DNA from: Streptomyces sp. CNQ-509
GTDB lineage: Bacteria > Actinomycetota > Actinomycetes > Streptomycetales > Streptomycetaceae
Length of the DNA stretch: 64,000 nucleotides
Reading direction: 5' to 3'
NCBI RefSeq assembly: GCF_001011035.1
Contig: NZ_CP011492.1
Span: 3,853,501-3,917,500, forward strand
Of this stretch, positions 1 through 10,517 are shown one piece after another; positions within the stretch are counted from its first letter, which is position 1; every line of letters begins with the position of its first letter. A program made the translations under genes and the position numbers. The notes below the pieces were generated by a model, which was not told where the DNA came from, did no database searches, and saw nothing but the letters and a program-made list of their open reading frames with translations.

Positions 1-309
1 CTCGGTGGCCCCGGCCGCCCGCTCCGCCTCCCGCAACTCCTTGCGGGGGGTGGAGCCGGCGCCGTGGTCGCGCTCGGCGAGGGAGTCGACGTCCTCGCGG
101 AGGGAGGCGTTGCCGCCGTCGAGGCGCTGGTTGGCACGGTCGCGCTCGTAGATGAGGTCGGTGAGGCGGAGCATGGAGTCGTCGGTGCGCAGGTTGGTGC
201 CCTGCGCGGTGTTGAAGCTGGTCCAGAAGATCAGCCCGGCGAGGGCGAAGGCGGCGAAGGTGAACAGCCGTGCGGGCCTGATACGGAGCCGCCGTGCGGA
301 ATTGGTCAC
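1..309 (-). CDS. DUF881 family membrane protein (3' end outside window)
   Basis: The readable part is 103 codons from a GTG at 309, preceded by an AAGGAG ribosome site 11 nt upstream; the gene runs off the left edge. The protein has a short basic N-terminus, one membrane helix at about residues 14-30 (LFTFAAFALAGLIFW) and then a charged, coiled-coil-like segment (about 45-100). This matches the start of actinobacterial DUF881 proteins, which are commonly found beside crgA. The function of DUF881 is not established; its place next to crgA suggests an envelope or division role, which is inference. It is divergent from crgA across about 130 bp. Confidence 0.75.
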   Translation of the reverse strand, partial: MTNSARRLRIRPARLFTFAAFALAGLIFWTSFNTAQGTNLRTDDSMLRLTDLIYERDRANQRLDGGNASLREDVDSLAERDHGAGSTPRKELREAERAAGATE

Positions 310-437
310 CGTACCCTTGTCTCCTTACCCCCGGTGGAAGGACTACGCTAACGGACACGCCCGGGGAAGGAGCCGCCCCCGCGGCTCGGGGCCTCCCCGA
401 CAGGCCCGCAACCGCAGCGTCGACAGGAGAGTCTCTC

Positions 438-695
438 GTGCCGAAGTCACGGATCCGTAAGAAGGCCGATTACACCCCGCCGCCGGCGAAGTCGGGCGAG
501 TTCAAGCTGTCAGGCACCGGCAGGAGCTGGGTGGCACCGCTGATGCTGGCGTTGTTCGTCATCGGACTCGCCTGGATCGTCGTGTTCTACGTCACCACCG
601 GGGACCTGCCGCTCGAATCGATCGGCAACTGGAACATCGTGGTCGGCTTCGGCTTCATCCTCGCGGGGTTCGTCGTCTCCACGCAGTGGAAGTAG
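438..695 (+). CDS. crgA: Cell division protein CrgA
   Basis: An 85-residue protein starting at GTG 438, with AGGAG 8 nt upstream. It has a basic N-terminus (PKSRIRKKADYTPPP) and two membrane helices (about 31-51 and 66-82) ending in STQWK, the usual length and layout of CrgA. CrgA is an actinobacterial inner-membrane protein that coordinates FtsZ-ring and septal peptidoglycan synthesis (in Streptomyces it restrains FtsZ-ring assembly in aerial hyphae; in mycobacteria it binds FtsI/FtsQ). Its position near the pknB/pbpA/rodA operon is the conserved arrangement. The longer reading frame upstream (from 294) has no ribosome site and is rejected. Confidence 0.95.
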   Translation: MPKSRIRKKADYTPPPAKSGEFKLSGTGRSWVAPLMLALFVIGLAWIVVFYVTTGDLPLESIGNWNIVVGFGFILAGFVVSTQWK

Positions 696-1006
696 CTGCC
701 GGACTCCCCCTCGCGGCCCCCGCGGGCAGAGTTATCCACAGGTCATCCACATGCTGTGCAGAAAGCAGAAGATCTGTGGATAACCTCAGCGGCGTTGACG
801 CCGGTCCGACCGCGGTACACCGTCCGGACCAGCGGTGATTCCGCGACCTGCCAAGGAAAACGCAGGGGCGTTCGATAGCGAACGGCTGTCCCCACGGTAC
901 GCACAGGATCGCTGACTACCTGTGGACAACTTCGGGCGTGGCTGCTTGCCCCACCCCTCTCAACGCGGCTGCGGCCCGGAGGTTACGTGGCCCGCCGCGG
1001 CGGGCG
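696..1006. other. Gene-free gap with a cluster of DnaA-box sequences
   Basis: This 311-bp stretch between the convergent crgA and rhomboid genes has no supported gene. It carries TTATCCACA at 732-740, a one-mismatch copy TCATCCACA at 743-751, an inverted TTATCCACA at 775-783 and an inverted TTGTCCACA (the preferred Streptomyces DnaA box) at 921-929. There is also a 16-bp hairpin CGTTCG-ATAG-CGAACG at 869-884. The boxes suggest DnaA binding, for titration or local control; this is not the dnaA-dnaN oriC itself because neither gene is here. Confidence 0.6.
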
Positions 1007-1906
1007 CTACGTCAGTTGCAGGGTGCGGATCACGACCACCGCGACGATCGCCAGCAGCGCCGCCGCCGCCACCGCCCGCTGCACCAGGACCCGCTTGTCG
1101 CGGGGCGCGTGCACGAACCCGTACGCCACGGCCGTGCCGATCACCAGCCCGCCGATGTGGCCCTGCCAGGCGATGCCCGACCAGGTGAAGGTGAAGACCA
1201 GGTTGATCGCCAGCAGCACCAGTACGGGCCGCATGTCGTAGTTCATCCGGCGCATCAGCACCGCGGTGGCGCCGAAGAGGCCGAAGATGGCGCCGGAGGC
1301 GCCGAGCGCGGCGTCGTTGGGCGCGGCGACCAGATAGAACAGCGCGCTGCCGCCGAGGCCGGAGAGCACGTAGAGCGTGACGAACCGCAGCCGGCCGAGC
1401 GCGGCCTCCAGCGGCGGCCCGAGGAACCACAGCGCCAGCATGTTCAGCGCGATGTGGGCGACTTCCTCGTGCAGGAAGACGGAACTGAGCAGCCGGTAGT
1501 ACTGGCCCTCCGCGACGCCTTCGAGCGACCCGCCGAAGGAGAAGATCGCCTTCCCGACGAGGAGCATCGGGTCGCTGACCCGGTCGCCGCCGGTGAGCAC
1601 GGCGAGGAAGACCGCGAGGTTGAGACCGAGGATGATCTTGGTGATGAGCCGCGGGTCCTCCGACATGACGCCGCCCGCGAGCGTACGGGGCGCGGAGGCG
1701 CCCGGCGCGGCACCCGTACCCGAGCCGCCGCGGACGCACTCGGGGCACTGGAAGCCGACCGACGCGCTTATCATGCACTCCGGGCAGATGGGCCGGTCGC
1801 AGCGGACGCAGCGCACGCCGGTCTCGCGGTCCGGGTGCCGGTAGCAGCCGGGCAGCCCGCTGTCCCCGGCCGGTCTCTCCGCCCCTCCCGGCGCCTGGTC
1901 CGTCAT
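1007..1906 (-). CDS. Rhomboid family intramembrane serine protease with N-terminal zinc-binding segment
   Basis: A 299-residue protein starting at ATG 1906. Residues 20-58 hold C/H ligands (C21, H24, C33, C36, C41, C44, C54, C57) like a B-box zinc finger. From residue 88 on there are six or seven membrane helices with the rhomboid signature: HIALN (H151, N155), the catalytic GASG (S204) and the partner histidine in GHIGG (H250). Rhomboids cleave membrane proteins inside the lipid bilayer. The substrate is unknown. Upstream reading frame beyond 1906 is not rhomboid-like, so the ATG with the zinc-finger start is used. It lies 103 bp downstream of the cyclophilin gene on the same strand, so cotranscription is possible. 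Confidence 0.92.
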   Translation of the reverse strand: MTDQAPGGAERPAGDSGLPGCYRHPDRETGVRCVRCDRPICPECMISASVGFQCPECVRGGSGTGAAPGASAPRTLAGGVMSEDPRLITKIILGLNLAVFLAVLTGGDRVSDPMLLVGKAIFSFGGSLEGVAEGQYYRLLSSVFLHEEVAHIALNMLALWFLGPPLEAALGRLRFVTLYVLSGLGGSALFYLVAAPNDAALGASGAIFGLFGATAVLMRRMNYDMRPVLVLLAINLVFTFTWSGIAWQGHIGGLVIGTAVAYGFVHAPRDKRVLVQRAVAAAALLAIVAVVVIRTLQLT

Positions 1907-2009
1907 TGCACCGCGTCCCCTCTGGTTCTCCGCACGGCCCCGCCCCGCACTCCCGCCCGTCGACTCACCTGCTGGTGGTACGACGGGCGGGGCGCTCAGG
2001 TTCCCGGGG

Positions 2010-2534
2010 TCAGCGGCGCGTGATCTCCACGGACTCGATGACCACGTCCTTCTCGGGGCGGTCGGCCCGCTTCGTCCGGACGGCCGCGATCTCGTCGACG
2101 ACCTTCTTGCCGGCCTCGTCGGCGACCTCACCGAAGATGGTGTGCTTGCCGGTCAGCCAGGCGGTCGGCGCCACGGTGATGAAGAACTGCGAACCGTTGG
2201 TGCCGGGCCCGGCGTTCGCCATCGCCAGCAGGTACGGGCGGTCGAAGGCCAGGTCCGGGTGGAACTCGTCACCGAACTCGTAGCCGGGGCCGCCGGTGCC
2301 GTTGCCCAGCGGGTCACCGCCCTGGATCATGAAGCCGCTGATGACGCGGTGGAACACGGTGCCGTCGTACAGACGCTCGTGGGAGACCTGACCCGTCGCC
2401 GGGTGGGTCCACTCACGCTCGCCGGTGGCGAGCCCGACGAAGTTCTGCACCGTCTTCGGCGCGTGGTTCGGCAGGAGCTTCACCTCGATGTCGCCGTGGT
2501 TCGTCTTCAGGGTGGCGTAGAGCTGCTCGGCCAC
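2010..2534 (-). CDS. Cyclophilin-type peptidyl-prolyl cis-trans isomerase
   Basis: A 174-residue cytoplasmic cyclophilin starting at GTG 2534 (VAEQLYATLKTNHGDIEV). The fold is covered end to end: FHRVI and MIQGGDPLGNGTGGPGY in the middle, then NAGPGTNGSQFFI and the LTGKHTIFGEV block. These contain the active-site Arg, Phe, Met and Gln of the family. It speeds folding at proline bonds. No signal peptide is seen, so it acts in the cytoplasm. The gene order cyclophilin-rhomboid-crgA is commonly conserved in streptomycetes. A divergent gene starts 182 bp away, so the promoter must lie in that gap. Confidence 0.95.
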   Translation of the reverse strand: MAEQLYATLKTNHGDIEVKLLPNHAPKTVQNFVGLATGEREWTHPATGQVSHERLYDGTVFHRVISGFMIQGGDPLGNGTGGPGYEFGDEFHPDLAFDRPYLLAMANAGPGTNGSQFFITVAPTAWLTGKHTIFGEVADEAGKKVVDEIAAVRTKRADRPEKDVVIESVEITRR

Positions 2535-2715
2535 GATGTGCCTTCCTTACGGATTCATTTGCGTCCCCCGATCCTCGCACGCCCGCCCGGGCGATCCCCA
2601 GCCTCCTGCCAAGTGATCGGCGTGACATAACATGCTTAAAAGGTTGAATCTGGGCATGATCTGTACGCAGTGAAGAGGCGCACAGTGCCACCCGGCCCGT
2701 ACGAAGGAGAGATCC

Positions 2716-3537
2716 GTGACCCGCAAGAACGGTGCGCGCACGGCCACTGACACGGCGAAGCAGAGCGTGCAGCAGGCGGCCGAGGCGGTGGCGCCGTACG
2801 CCGCCACCGCCAGGGACCAATGCGCCCACATGGCGCACGAGGCGCTGGAGCGCTTCCGCCCGATGGTCTCCGACATGGCCGCGAACGCCCAGGTGGCGTA
2901 CGGCGCCCACCTGGAGCCCCAGGTACGGAAGGTGCGCCAGGCGGTGCCCGGCGAACTGGACAGGACCGCCTCCGGAATGGCCCGCCGGGCGCGCGGGGCG
3001 GCGGCGTACGCGGCCCCGCGCGTCCTGGGCGCCGCCGCGGCGACGAAGGCCGCGGCGGTGGCGACGAAGGCCGCCGCGGGCCCCGCGACCAGGCAGGCCG
3101 CCGTCCGCGGCACCGCGGCGCTGTCGGCGCTGCGCGGCGAGGTGAGCCCGGCGGAGATCGACCGGCTGGCGCGCAGGCGGCAGCGCCGCGCGGCCGTCGG
3201 CCGTACGGTCAAGCGCACCGCCGTCGTCGGCGCCCTCGGCGCCGCGGCGGTCGTCGCCTGGCGCTGGTGGGACCGCCAGGTCAACCCGGACTGGATGGTC
3301 GAACCCCCGGAGGCCACGGAACCCGGAAGCGACGCCTCCACCACCCGGATCGTCGACGACACCGCGTACATGGACCGCGAGACCCGCGTCGACCGCGCCG
3401 ACGCAGGCCGGGACGCGGACGCCGAGGCCCGCCAGGCGGCGGACATGGACGCCGAGGGCGGCGGCACGGCCCGCTCGGAGGCGGGCGAGCCCACGGACAC
3501 CGGCCGCGCGTACTACGAACGCGAGGACGACCTCTGA
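2716..3537 (+). CDS. DUF5324 family single-pass membrane protein
   Basis: 273 residues from GTG 2716, with AAGGAGAG 6 nt upstream. The N-terminal half is Ala-rich and helical (residues 10-130), with several AYAAPR/AATKAAA-like amphipathic stretches. Residues 168-185 (AVVGALGAAAVVAWRWW) form the single membrane helix, and the C-terminus is acidic and disordered. This matches DUF5324, a streptomycete family of unknown role. It is monocistronic and followed by a strong hairpin terminator. The function cannot be stated from the sequence; the helical repeats look like membrane- or polymer-associated proteins, but that is only a guess. Confidence 0.75.
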   Translation: MTRKNGARTATDTAKQSVQQAAEAVAPYAATARDQCAHMAHEALERFRPMVSDMAANAQVAYGAHLEPQVRKVRQAVPGELDRTASGMARRARGAAAYAAPRVLGAAAATKAAAVATKAAAGPATRQAAVRGTAALSALRGEVSPAEIDRLARRRQRRAAVGRTVKRTAVVGALGAAAVVAWRWWDRQVNPDWMVEPPEATEPGSDASTTRIVDDTAYMDRETRVDRADAGRDADAEARQAADMDAEGGGTARSEAGEPTDTGRAYYEREDDL

Positions 3538-3629
3538 CGGCGGGTGACGCTCCAGCCGCCGGCCCGTGTGGCGTCGATCACGCCGAAGCCGCCGCGGCCG
3601 TCACCACCGGGACCCCTTCCCCACACAAA

Positions 3630-3667
3630 GGAACGCCCTCCGGAAGATCCCTTCCGGAGGGCGTTCC
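3630..3667. terminator. Strong hairpin terminator between DUF5324 gene and tRNA-Ala
   Basis: A perfect inverted repeat with 17-bp arms (3630-3646 and 3651-3667) and a 4-nt loop. There is no T tract, as is usual in streptomycetes. It can serve both the plus-strand DUF5324 gene and the minus-strand tRNA. Confidence 0.85.
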
Positions 3668-3695
3668 CCTGCATCCGGTCCGCGGGCGCAGGTCG

Positions 3696-3768
3696 TGGAG
3701 CCTAGGAGAGTCGAACTCCTGACATCTGCCATGCAAAGACAGCGCTCTACCAACTGAGCTAAGGCCCC
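3696..3768 (-). tRNA. tRNA-Ala (anticodon UGC)
   Basis: A 73-nt cloverleaf on the minus strand. The acceptor stem GGGGCCU pairs with AGGCUCC (one G-U), the D-arm is AGCTCAGTTGGTAGAGC, the anticodon loop is TTTGCAT with TGC as anticodon, and the T-arm carries TTCGACT. The CCA end is not encoded. TGC at positions 34-36 reads alanine GCA and related codons. Confidence 0.97.
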
Positions 3769-3849
3769 GAAGCGGCCCCCAGCCTACCCGCTCGGCGGGG
3801 GCGCTCGCATCGCGGTGATCTCCCCGGCCGGGAGCCGGGCCCGGGGGCC

Positions 3850-5799
<1,950 letters not shown>

Positions 5800-6090
5800 A
5801 GCTTCTCCCAGCCCTCTTCCGTTCCTGCCCCCGTGCCGAAGTGGAGCACCGGCACGGGGTGTCCGGCTCGTGCTGCTCGGCATACCGTACCGGGCGCGGA
5901 TGACACCGCTCGGGCCAGACCGTCAGCCGATATCCGACCGGTATCCGACCGCTATCGGGTGACGCCGCGCACCCGCTCCGCGGTTCCCTTCATGCGGTCA
6001 CTTTCCCGGCACTCCCCCCGGGTGACATCCCCCGCCGCTCCACTCCTCACCCTTTCGTTCCCCGCCTGCGTTCCGCTTGCGTGCGGTCCG
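5800..6090. promoter_or_regulatory. pbpA-pknB intergenic region, possible separate pknB promoter
   Basis: This 291-bp gap is unusual in an otherwise tightly packed operon. It has no supported gene. On the minus strand it contains two close copies of GGTCGGATA (near 5940-5960), which could be a regulator site. No clear -35/-10 pair could be fixed by eye, but the length suggests that pknB also has its own promoter. Confidence 0.35.
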
Positions 6091-7545
6091 CTACCGCCCC
6101 AGACCGGCTTCCATGACGCTCTTCGCGATCGGCGCCGCGACGCCGCCGCCGGAGATGTCGTCGCGGTTCGCGCTCGCGTCCTCGACGACGACGGCGACGG
6201 CGATCTGCTTGTCGCTGTCGGGGTCCTTGGCGTACGAGATGAACCAGGCGTACGGCAGGTCGCGGTTGTCGATGCCGTGCTGCGCGGTACCCGTCTTGCC
6301 GCCGACGGTGGCCCCGTCGATCCTGGCGTTGGAGCCCGTGCCCTCGTTGACGACGGTCTCCATCATCTGCTGCATCTTCTGCGCGTTCTCGCCGGAGAGC
6401 GGCTCGCTCAGCGTCTGCGGCTGCGTCACCTCGATGTCGTTGAGGTTCGGCGCCACCAGCTTCTCGACCATGTACGGCTTCATCAGCTCGCCGTCGTTGG
6501 CGACGGCCGAGGCGACCATCGCCATCTGCAGCGGCGTCGCGCGGTTGGACGCCTGGCCGATGCCGCCCATGGCGTTCTGCGGGCGGTCCATCTCCGGGTA
6601 GATGCTCTCGGCGGCGCGGACCGGGGTGTCCAGCTCGGAGTTGCCGAAGCCGAACTTCTCGGACATCTCGATCATGCCCTCGTTGCCGACCTTGTCGCTG
6701 ATCATCGCGTAGACGGAGTTGCACGACCACTGCAGCGCCTCGCGCAGGGTCGCGTCCTCGCACACGTTCTTGACCTCGTTGCCCAGGGTGTTGGTCGACA
6801 GCGGCAGCTTGTACGTCTCGGGGGCGCCGGTCGGCTCGTCCATGTCGTACTCGCCGCTCTCCAGCGCCGCCGCGGCGGTGACGACCTTGAACGTCGACCC
6901 GGGCGGGTACGTCTCGCGCAGCGCCCGGTTGAGCATCGGCTTGTCCTTGTCCTTGTTCAGCGCGACCCAGTTCTCCGAGTCCTTGTCGGAGTTGCCCGCG
7001 AAGGAGGACGGGTCGTAGCTGGGGCTGCTGGCCAGGCCGAGGATCGCGCCGGTCTCCGGGTCGATGGCGGCGACGGCGCCCTTGCGGTCGCCCAGGCCCT
7101 CGAACGCGGCCTTCTGCACGTTCGCGTCGAGGGTGGTGACGACGTTGCCGCCCTTCTTGTCCTTGCCGGTGATCATGTCGATCGTGCGGTTGAAGAACAG
7201 CCGGTCGTCGTTGCCGGTGAGGATGCCGTCGTTCAGCGCCTCGAGCTGGTTGGCGCCGAACGCCTGGGAGGCGTAGCCGGTGACGGGGGCCCACAGGGGG
7301 CCGTCCTTGTAGGTGCGCTTGTACCTGAAGTCGCTGCCCGAGGTCTCGGCCGAGCCGGTGATCGCCTTGTCACCGACGATGATGTTGCCCCGGGGATGGG
7401 CGTAGCGCTCGATGGCCACGCGCCGGTTGTCCTCGTGGTTGCGCAGCTCGTCGGCCTCGACGAACTGGATCCAGTTGACCCGGACGAGCAGGGCTATCAC
7501 CAGCAGGCCGCAGAAGACGGCGACGCGGCGGAGTGGCTTGTTCAT
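6091..7545 (-). CDS. pbpA: Class B penicillin-binding protein PbpA (transpeptidase)
   Basis: 484 residues from ATG 7545. One N-terminal membrane anchor (7-23), a PBP dimerisation region and a transpeptidase domain with all three motifs: STFK with nucleophile S217, SCN at 274-276 and KTGT at 417-420. It cross-links peptidoglycan during growth and septation; in mycobacteria PbpA is a PknB substrate. The start overlaps the rodA stop by 4 nt (ATGA), so the two are translationally coupled, matching the SEDS glycosyltransferase plus class B PBP pairing. Confidence 0.96.
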   Translation of the reverse strand: MNKPLRRVAVFCGLLVIALLVRVNWIQFVEADELRNHEDNRRVAIERYAHPRGNIIVGDKAITGSAETSGSDFRYKRTYKDGPLWAPVTGYASQAFGANQLEALNDGILTGNDDRLFFNRTIDMITGKDKKGGNVVTTLDANVQKAAFEGLGDRKGAVAAIDPETGAILGLASSPSYDPSSFAGNSDKDSENWVALNKDKDKPMLNRALRETYPPGSTFKVVTAAAALESGEYDMDEPTGAPETYKLPLSTNTLGNEVKNVCEDATLREALQWSCNSVYAMISDKVGNEGMIEMSEKFGFGNSELDTPVRAAESIYPEMDRPQNAMGGIGQASNRATPLQMAMVASAVANDGELMKPYMVEKLVAPNLNDIEVTQPQTLSEPLSGENAQKMQQMMETVVNEGTGSNARIDGATVGGKTGTAQHGIDNRDLPYAWFISYAKDPDSDKQIAVAVVVEDASANRDDISGGGVAAPIAKSVMEAGLGR

Positions 7546-8951
7546 GTGCGTACCACCTGGGTCATCTCGGCGTCGGGCGAAGGTGCGGGCGCCGGTGCCG
7601 GCCTGCGCGCGGTGTCGCTGATGCGCAGCAGGATCGCGATCAGTGCCCAGTTGGCGATGACCGAGGAGCCACCCTGGGCGAGGAACGGCATCGTCATGCC
7701 GGTCAGCGGGATGAGCGCGGTGACGCCGCCGGCGACGACGAAGCACTGCAGCGCGAACGCGCCGGAGAGGCCGACCGCGAGCAGCTTGCCGAACGGGTCG
7801 CGGGCCGCGAGGGCCGTGCGCATGCCGCGCTCGATGAGGAGCCCGTAGAGGACGACGATCGCCATCAGGCCGGTCAGGCCCAGCTCCTCGCCGACGGTGG
7901 CGAGGATGTAGTCGCTCTTGGTGGCGATGCCGCCGATCAGCCGCGAGAAGCCCTGGCCGAGGCCGGAGCCGAAGAGGCCGCCGGAGCCGAAGGAGTACAT
8001 CGCCTGGGCGGTCTCGGTGACACCGTCGTTGACGGGGCTGCGTGCCAGCGGGTTCAGCCAGTTGTCGACGCGGTCGCCGATGTGGCTGTTGAAGGAGGCC
8101 ACGCTCACCGCGCCGAGTGCGGACAGCAGCAGGCCGAAGACGATCCAGCTCGTGCGCTCCGTGGCCACGTAGAGCATGATCACGAAGAGGCCGAAGAAGA
8201 GCAGCGAGGTGCCGAGGTCGGTCTCGAAGACCAGGATCATGAGGCTGAGGCCCCAGATCACCAGGATCGGGCCGAGGTCGCGGCCGCGCGGCAGGTACAG
8301 CCCCATGAAGCGGCGGCTGGCCAGGGCTAGCGCGTCCCGCTTGACCATCAGGTAGCCGGCGAAGAAGACCGCGATGACGATCTTCGCGAACTCGCCCGGC
8401 TGCAGCGAGCCGAGGCCCGGGATGCGGATCCAGATGCGGGCGCCGTTCACGTTCGCGCCCAGTCCCGGCACCATCGGCATGATGAGCAGGATCAGCGCCG
8501 CGGCCATGGAGATGTACGTGTAACGCTGCAGGACCCGGTGGTCCTTGAGGAAGAGCAGCACGACGACGAAGAGCCCGACGCCGACCGCGGACCACATGAG
8601 CTGGCCGGGCGCCATCGGGCCGCCGAGCGCGGGCGTGGTGAGCGACGGCTCCTGGTCGAGGCGCCAGATCAGCACCAGGCCCAGGCCGTTGAGAAGGGTG
8701 GCGATCGGCAGCAGCAGCGGGTCGGAGTACGGGGCGAACTTCCGCACCACCAGGTGCGCGACGGCGGCCAGACAGCCGAGCCCCGCCGCGTAGCCGAGGA
8801 CGCCGGCGGGTACCGTGTCCTCCTTCGCCAGACCCACGTTCACGTACGCGAAGACCGGGATCAGCACGGCGAAGACGAGCATCGCCAGCTCTGTGTTGCG
8901 CCGACTGGGCGCAGCCACCGAACTGATGGTGCTGGTGTGGCTGCTGCTCAT
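7542..8951 (-). CDS. FtsW/RodA/SpoVE family SEDS peptidoglycan polymerase
   Basis: 469 residues from ATG 8951, with about ten membrane helices. Conserved SEDS blocks are visible: a large extracellular region with RIWIRIPGLGSLQPGEFAK, the ETDLGTSLLFFG segment holding the catalytic aspartate, and the C-terminal GGSSVIANWALI. SEDS proteins polymerise lipid II into glycan strands, working with a class B PBP, here pbpA immediately downstream with a 4-nt overlap. Gene context (fhaB, PP2C, pknB) supports the RodA-like member of the actinobacterial cell-growth operon rather than FtsW of the dcw cluster. Confidence 0.95.
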   Translation of the reverse strand: MSSSHTSTISSVAAPSRRNTELAMLVFAVLIPVFAYVNVGLAKEDTVPAGVLGYAAGLGCLAAVAHLVVRKFAPYSDPLLLPIATLLNGLGLVLIWRLDQEPSLTTPALGGPMAPGQLMWSAVGVGLFVVVLLFLKDHRVLQRYTYISMAAALILLIMPMVPGLGANVNGARIWIRIPGLGSLQPGEFAKIVIAVFFAGYLMVKRDALALASRRFMGLYLPRGRDLGPILVIWGLSLMILVFETDLGTSLLFFGLFVIMLYVATERTSWIVFGLLLSALGAVSVASFNSHIGDRVDNWLNPLARSPVNDGVTETAQAMYSFGSGGLFGSGLGQGFSRLIGGIATKSDYILATVGEELGLTGLMAIVVLYGLLIERGMRTALAARDPFGKLLAVGLSGAFALQCFVVAGGVTALIPLTGMTMPFLAQGGSSVIANWALIAILLRISDTARRPAPAPAPSPDAEMTQVVRT

Positions 8952-8973
8952 GTACGGTCCGCCCCCCAACGGG

Positions 8974-10491
8974 TTATTGGTTCGGGCACTGCCTCGCCAG
9001 TTTCTGCTCTTCCTCGGTGAACGAGGCTCCGGGCGCCGGCGACTCGGGCTTCTCGTCCCCCGCCCTGTCTCCGGCCTTGTCCCCTGCGTCGCCCTGCTTG
9101 TCGGGGTTCTGCTTCTCCTGCTCCTGCTGCCGCCGCTCCTCCTCCCGTGCACGGGAGTCGGCGGCCTCGGCCTCCGCGACCGTACGGCAGACGTCGGCCT
9201 GCTCCTGGAGGTCGGCCACCTTCGCCTGGGCGTCGCCGAGGCTCTCCTCGGCGATGTTGTCCTCGACGCGCTTCTGCTGGTACGTGGGGAGGTACTTCAG
9301 CTCGATGTCCGGGTGGTCCTGGTGGACGGAGGAGAGGCTCATCCAGGCGAGCTTCTGGTCGATGCCCTGGTAGACGGCGACGTGGTCGTCCTTCATGCCC
9401 ACGTAGTACTGGGACTGGGTCCAGTCGTACGCCTTGTAGCCGCCGAACCCCAGCCCGCCGAGGACCACGGCGATCAGCAGCCCGCGCTTGAGCCACTTGA
9501 AGCGGGGCGGGGCCTTGACGAAGTCCTCGTCGTTGTACGACAGCCCGTACGGGTCGCCGCCGTCGCCGGCCGGGCCGAAGCCGCCGGCCTGCGGGGGCGT
9601 GGGCCGGCCCAGGCCCGCGGCGCGGGCGGCCGGGGTCTGCATGCCGGCGGTGTCGATCTGGTGCTGGTTCTCGGCGACGGCGCCGACGACCAGGGGGGCG
9701 TCGTTGAGCCGGCCGGCCATGGTGTCGTCGTCGGCGGCGTCGAGGACGTCGGCGATGATGACGGTGATGTTGTCCGGGCCGCCGCCGCGGAGCGCGAGCT
9801 CGATCAGCTCCTGCACCGTCTCCTGCGGCCCGGCGTAACCGGCGAGGGTGTTCTCCATCGTCTCGTGGCTGACCACGGACGACAGGCCGTCGGAGCAGAC
9901 CAGGTAGCGGTCGCCGGCGCGCACCTCGCGGATGGACAGGTCGGGCTCGACCTGGTCGCCGCTGCCGAGCGCGCGCATGAGCAGCGAGCGCTGCGGGTGG
10001 GTGGTCGCCTCCTCCTCGGTGATGCGGTTCTCGTCGACGAGCCGCTGCACCCAGGTGTGGTCCTTGGTGATCTGCGTCAGCGCACCGTCGCGCAGCAGAT
10101 ACGCGCGGGAGTCGCCGACGTGCACGAGGCCCAGCCGCTGACCCGTCCAGAGCAGGGCCGTGAGCGTGGTGCCCATGCCCTCCAGGCGCGGGTCCTCCTC
10201 GACCATGCGGCGCAGCCGGTCGTTGGCGTGCTCCACGGTCGTACCGAGTGCGGTGAGCAGGTCGGAGCCCGGGACGTCCTCGTCGAGGGCGACCATGACG
10301 GAGATGACCTCGGAGCTGGCGACCTCGCCGGCGGCCTGGCCGCCCATGCCGTCGGCGATGGCGAGCAGCCGGGGACCGGCGTAGCCGGAGTCCTCGTTGT
10401 GGTCACGGATCATGCCCTCGTGCGACCCGGCGGCGAAGCGCAGAGAGAGGCTCATGCGCACCTCGCCGGTCGGCTCCGGGTACATCCGCAT
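8974..10491 (-). CDS. PP2C-type Ser/Thr protein phosphatase (PstP-like)
   Basis: 505 residues from ATG 10491, chosen because GGAGGG lies 7-12 nt upstream; a second in-frame ATG at 10455 (MSLSLRFAAGSHEG) is possible. The phosphatase domain (about 14-250) has the metal ligands in NEDSG, DGMGG, SDGLSS and GGPDN. A membrane helix (about 345-365, RGLLIAVVLGGLGFGGY) is followed by an external tail of about 130 residues, rich in Gln and Glu at its end. The enzyme reverses phosphorylation by PknB and other kinases on the operon proteins. Genes fhaB and rodA flank it within 30 bp each. Confidence 0.95.
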   Translation of the reverse strand: MRMYPEPTGEVRMSLSLRFAAGSHEGMIRDHNEDSGYAGPRLLAIADGMGGQAAGEVASSEVISVMVALDEDVPGSDLLTALGTTVEHANDRLRRMVEEDPRLEGMGTTLTALLWTGQRLGLVHVGDSRAYLLRDGALTQITKDHTWVQRLVDENRITEEEATTHPQRSLLMRALGSGDQVEPDLSIREVRAGDRYLVCSDGLSSVVSHETMENTLAGYAGPQETVQELIELALRGGGPDNITVIIADVLDAADDDTMAGRLNDAPLVVGAVAENQHQIDTAGMQTPAARAAGLGRPTPPQAGGFGPAGDGGDPYGLSYNDEDFVKAPPRFKWLKRGLLIAVVLGGLGFGGYKAYDWTQSQYYVGMKDDHVAVYQGIDQKLAWMSLSSVHQDHPDIELKYLPTYQQKRVEDNIAEESLGDAQAKVADLQEQADVCRTVAEAEAADSRAREEERRQQEQEKQNPDKQGDAGDKAGDRAGDEKPESPAPGASFTEEEQKLARQCPNQ

Positions 10492-10517
10492 GGTGCCCGC
10501 CCTCCGGTCATGGTCTT

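Noticed and set aside
732..929. The DnaA-box cluster as the chromosomal oriC
   Set aside because: Too few boxes, and dnaA and dnaN are absent; oriC of streptomycetes has many more boxes between those genes.
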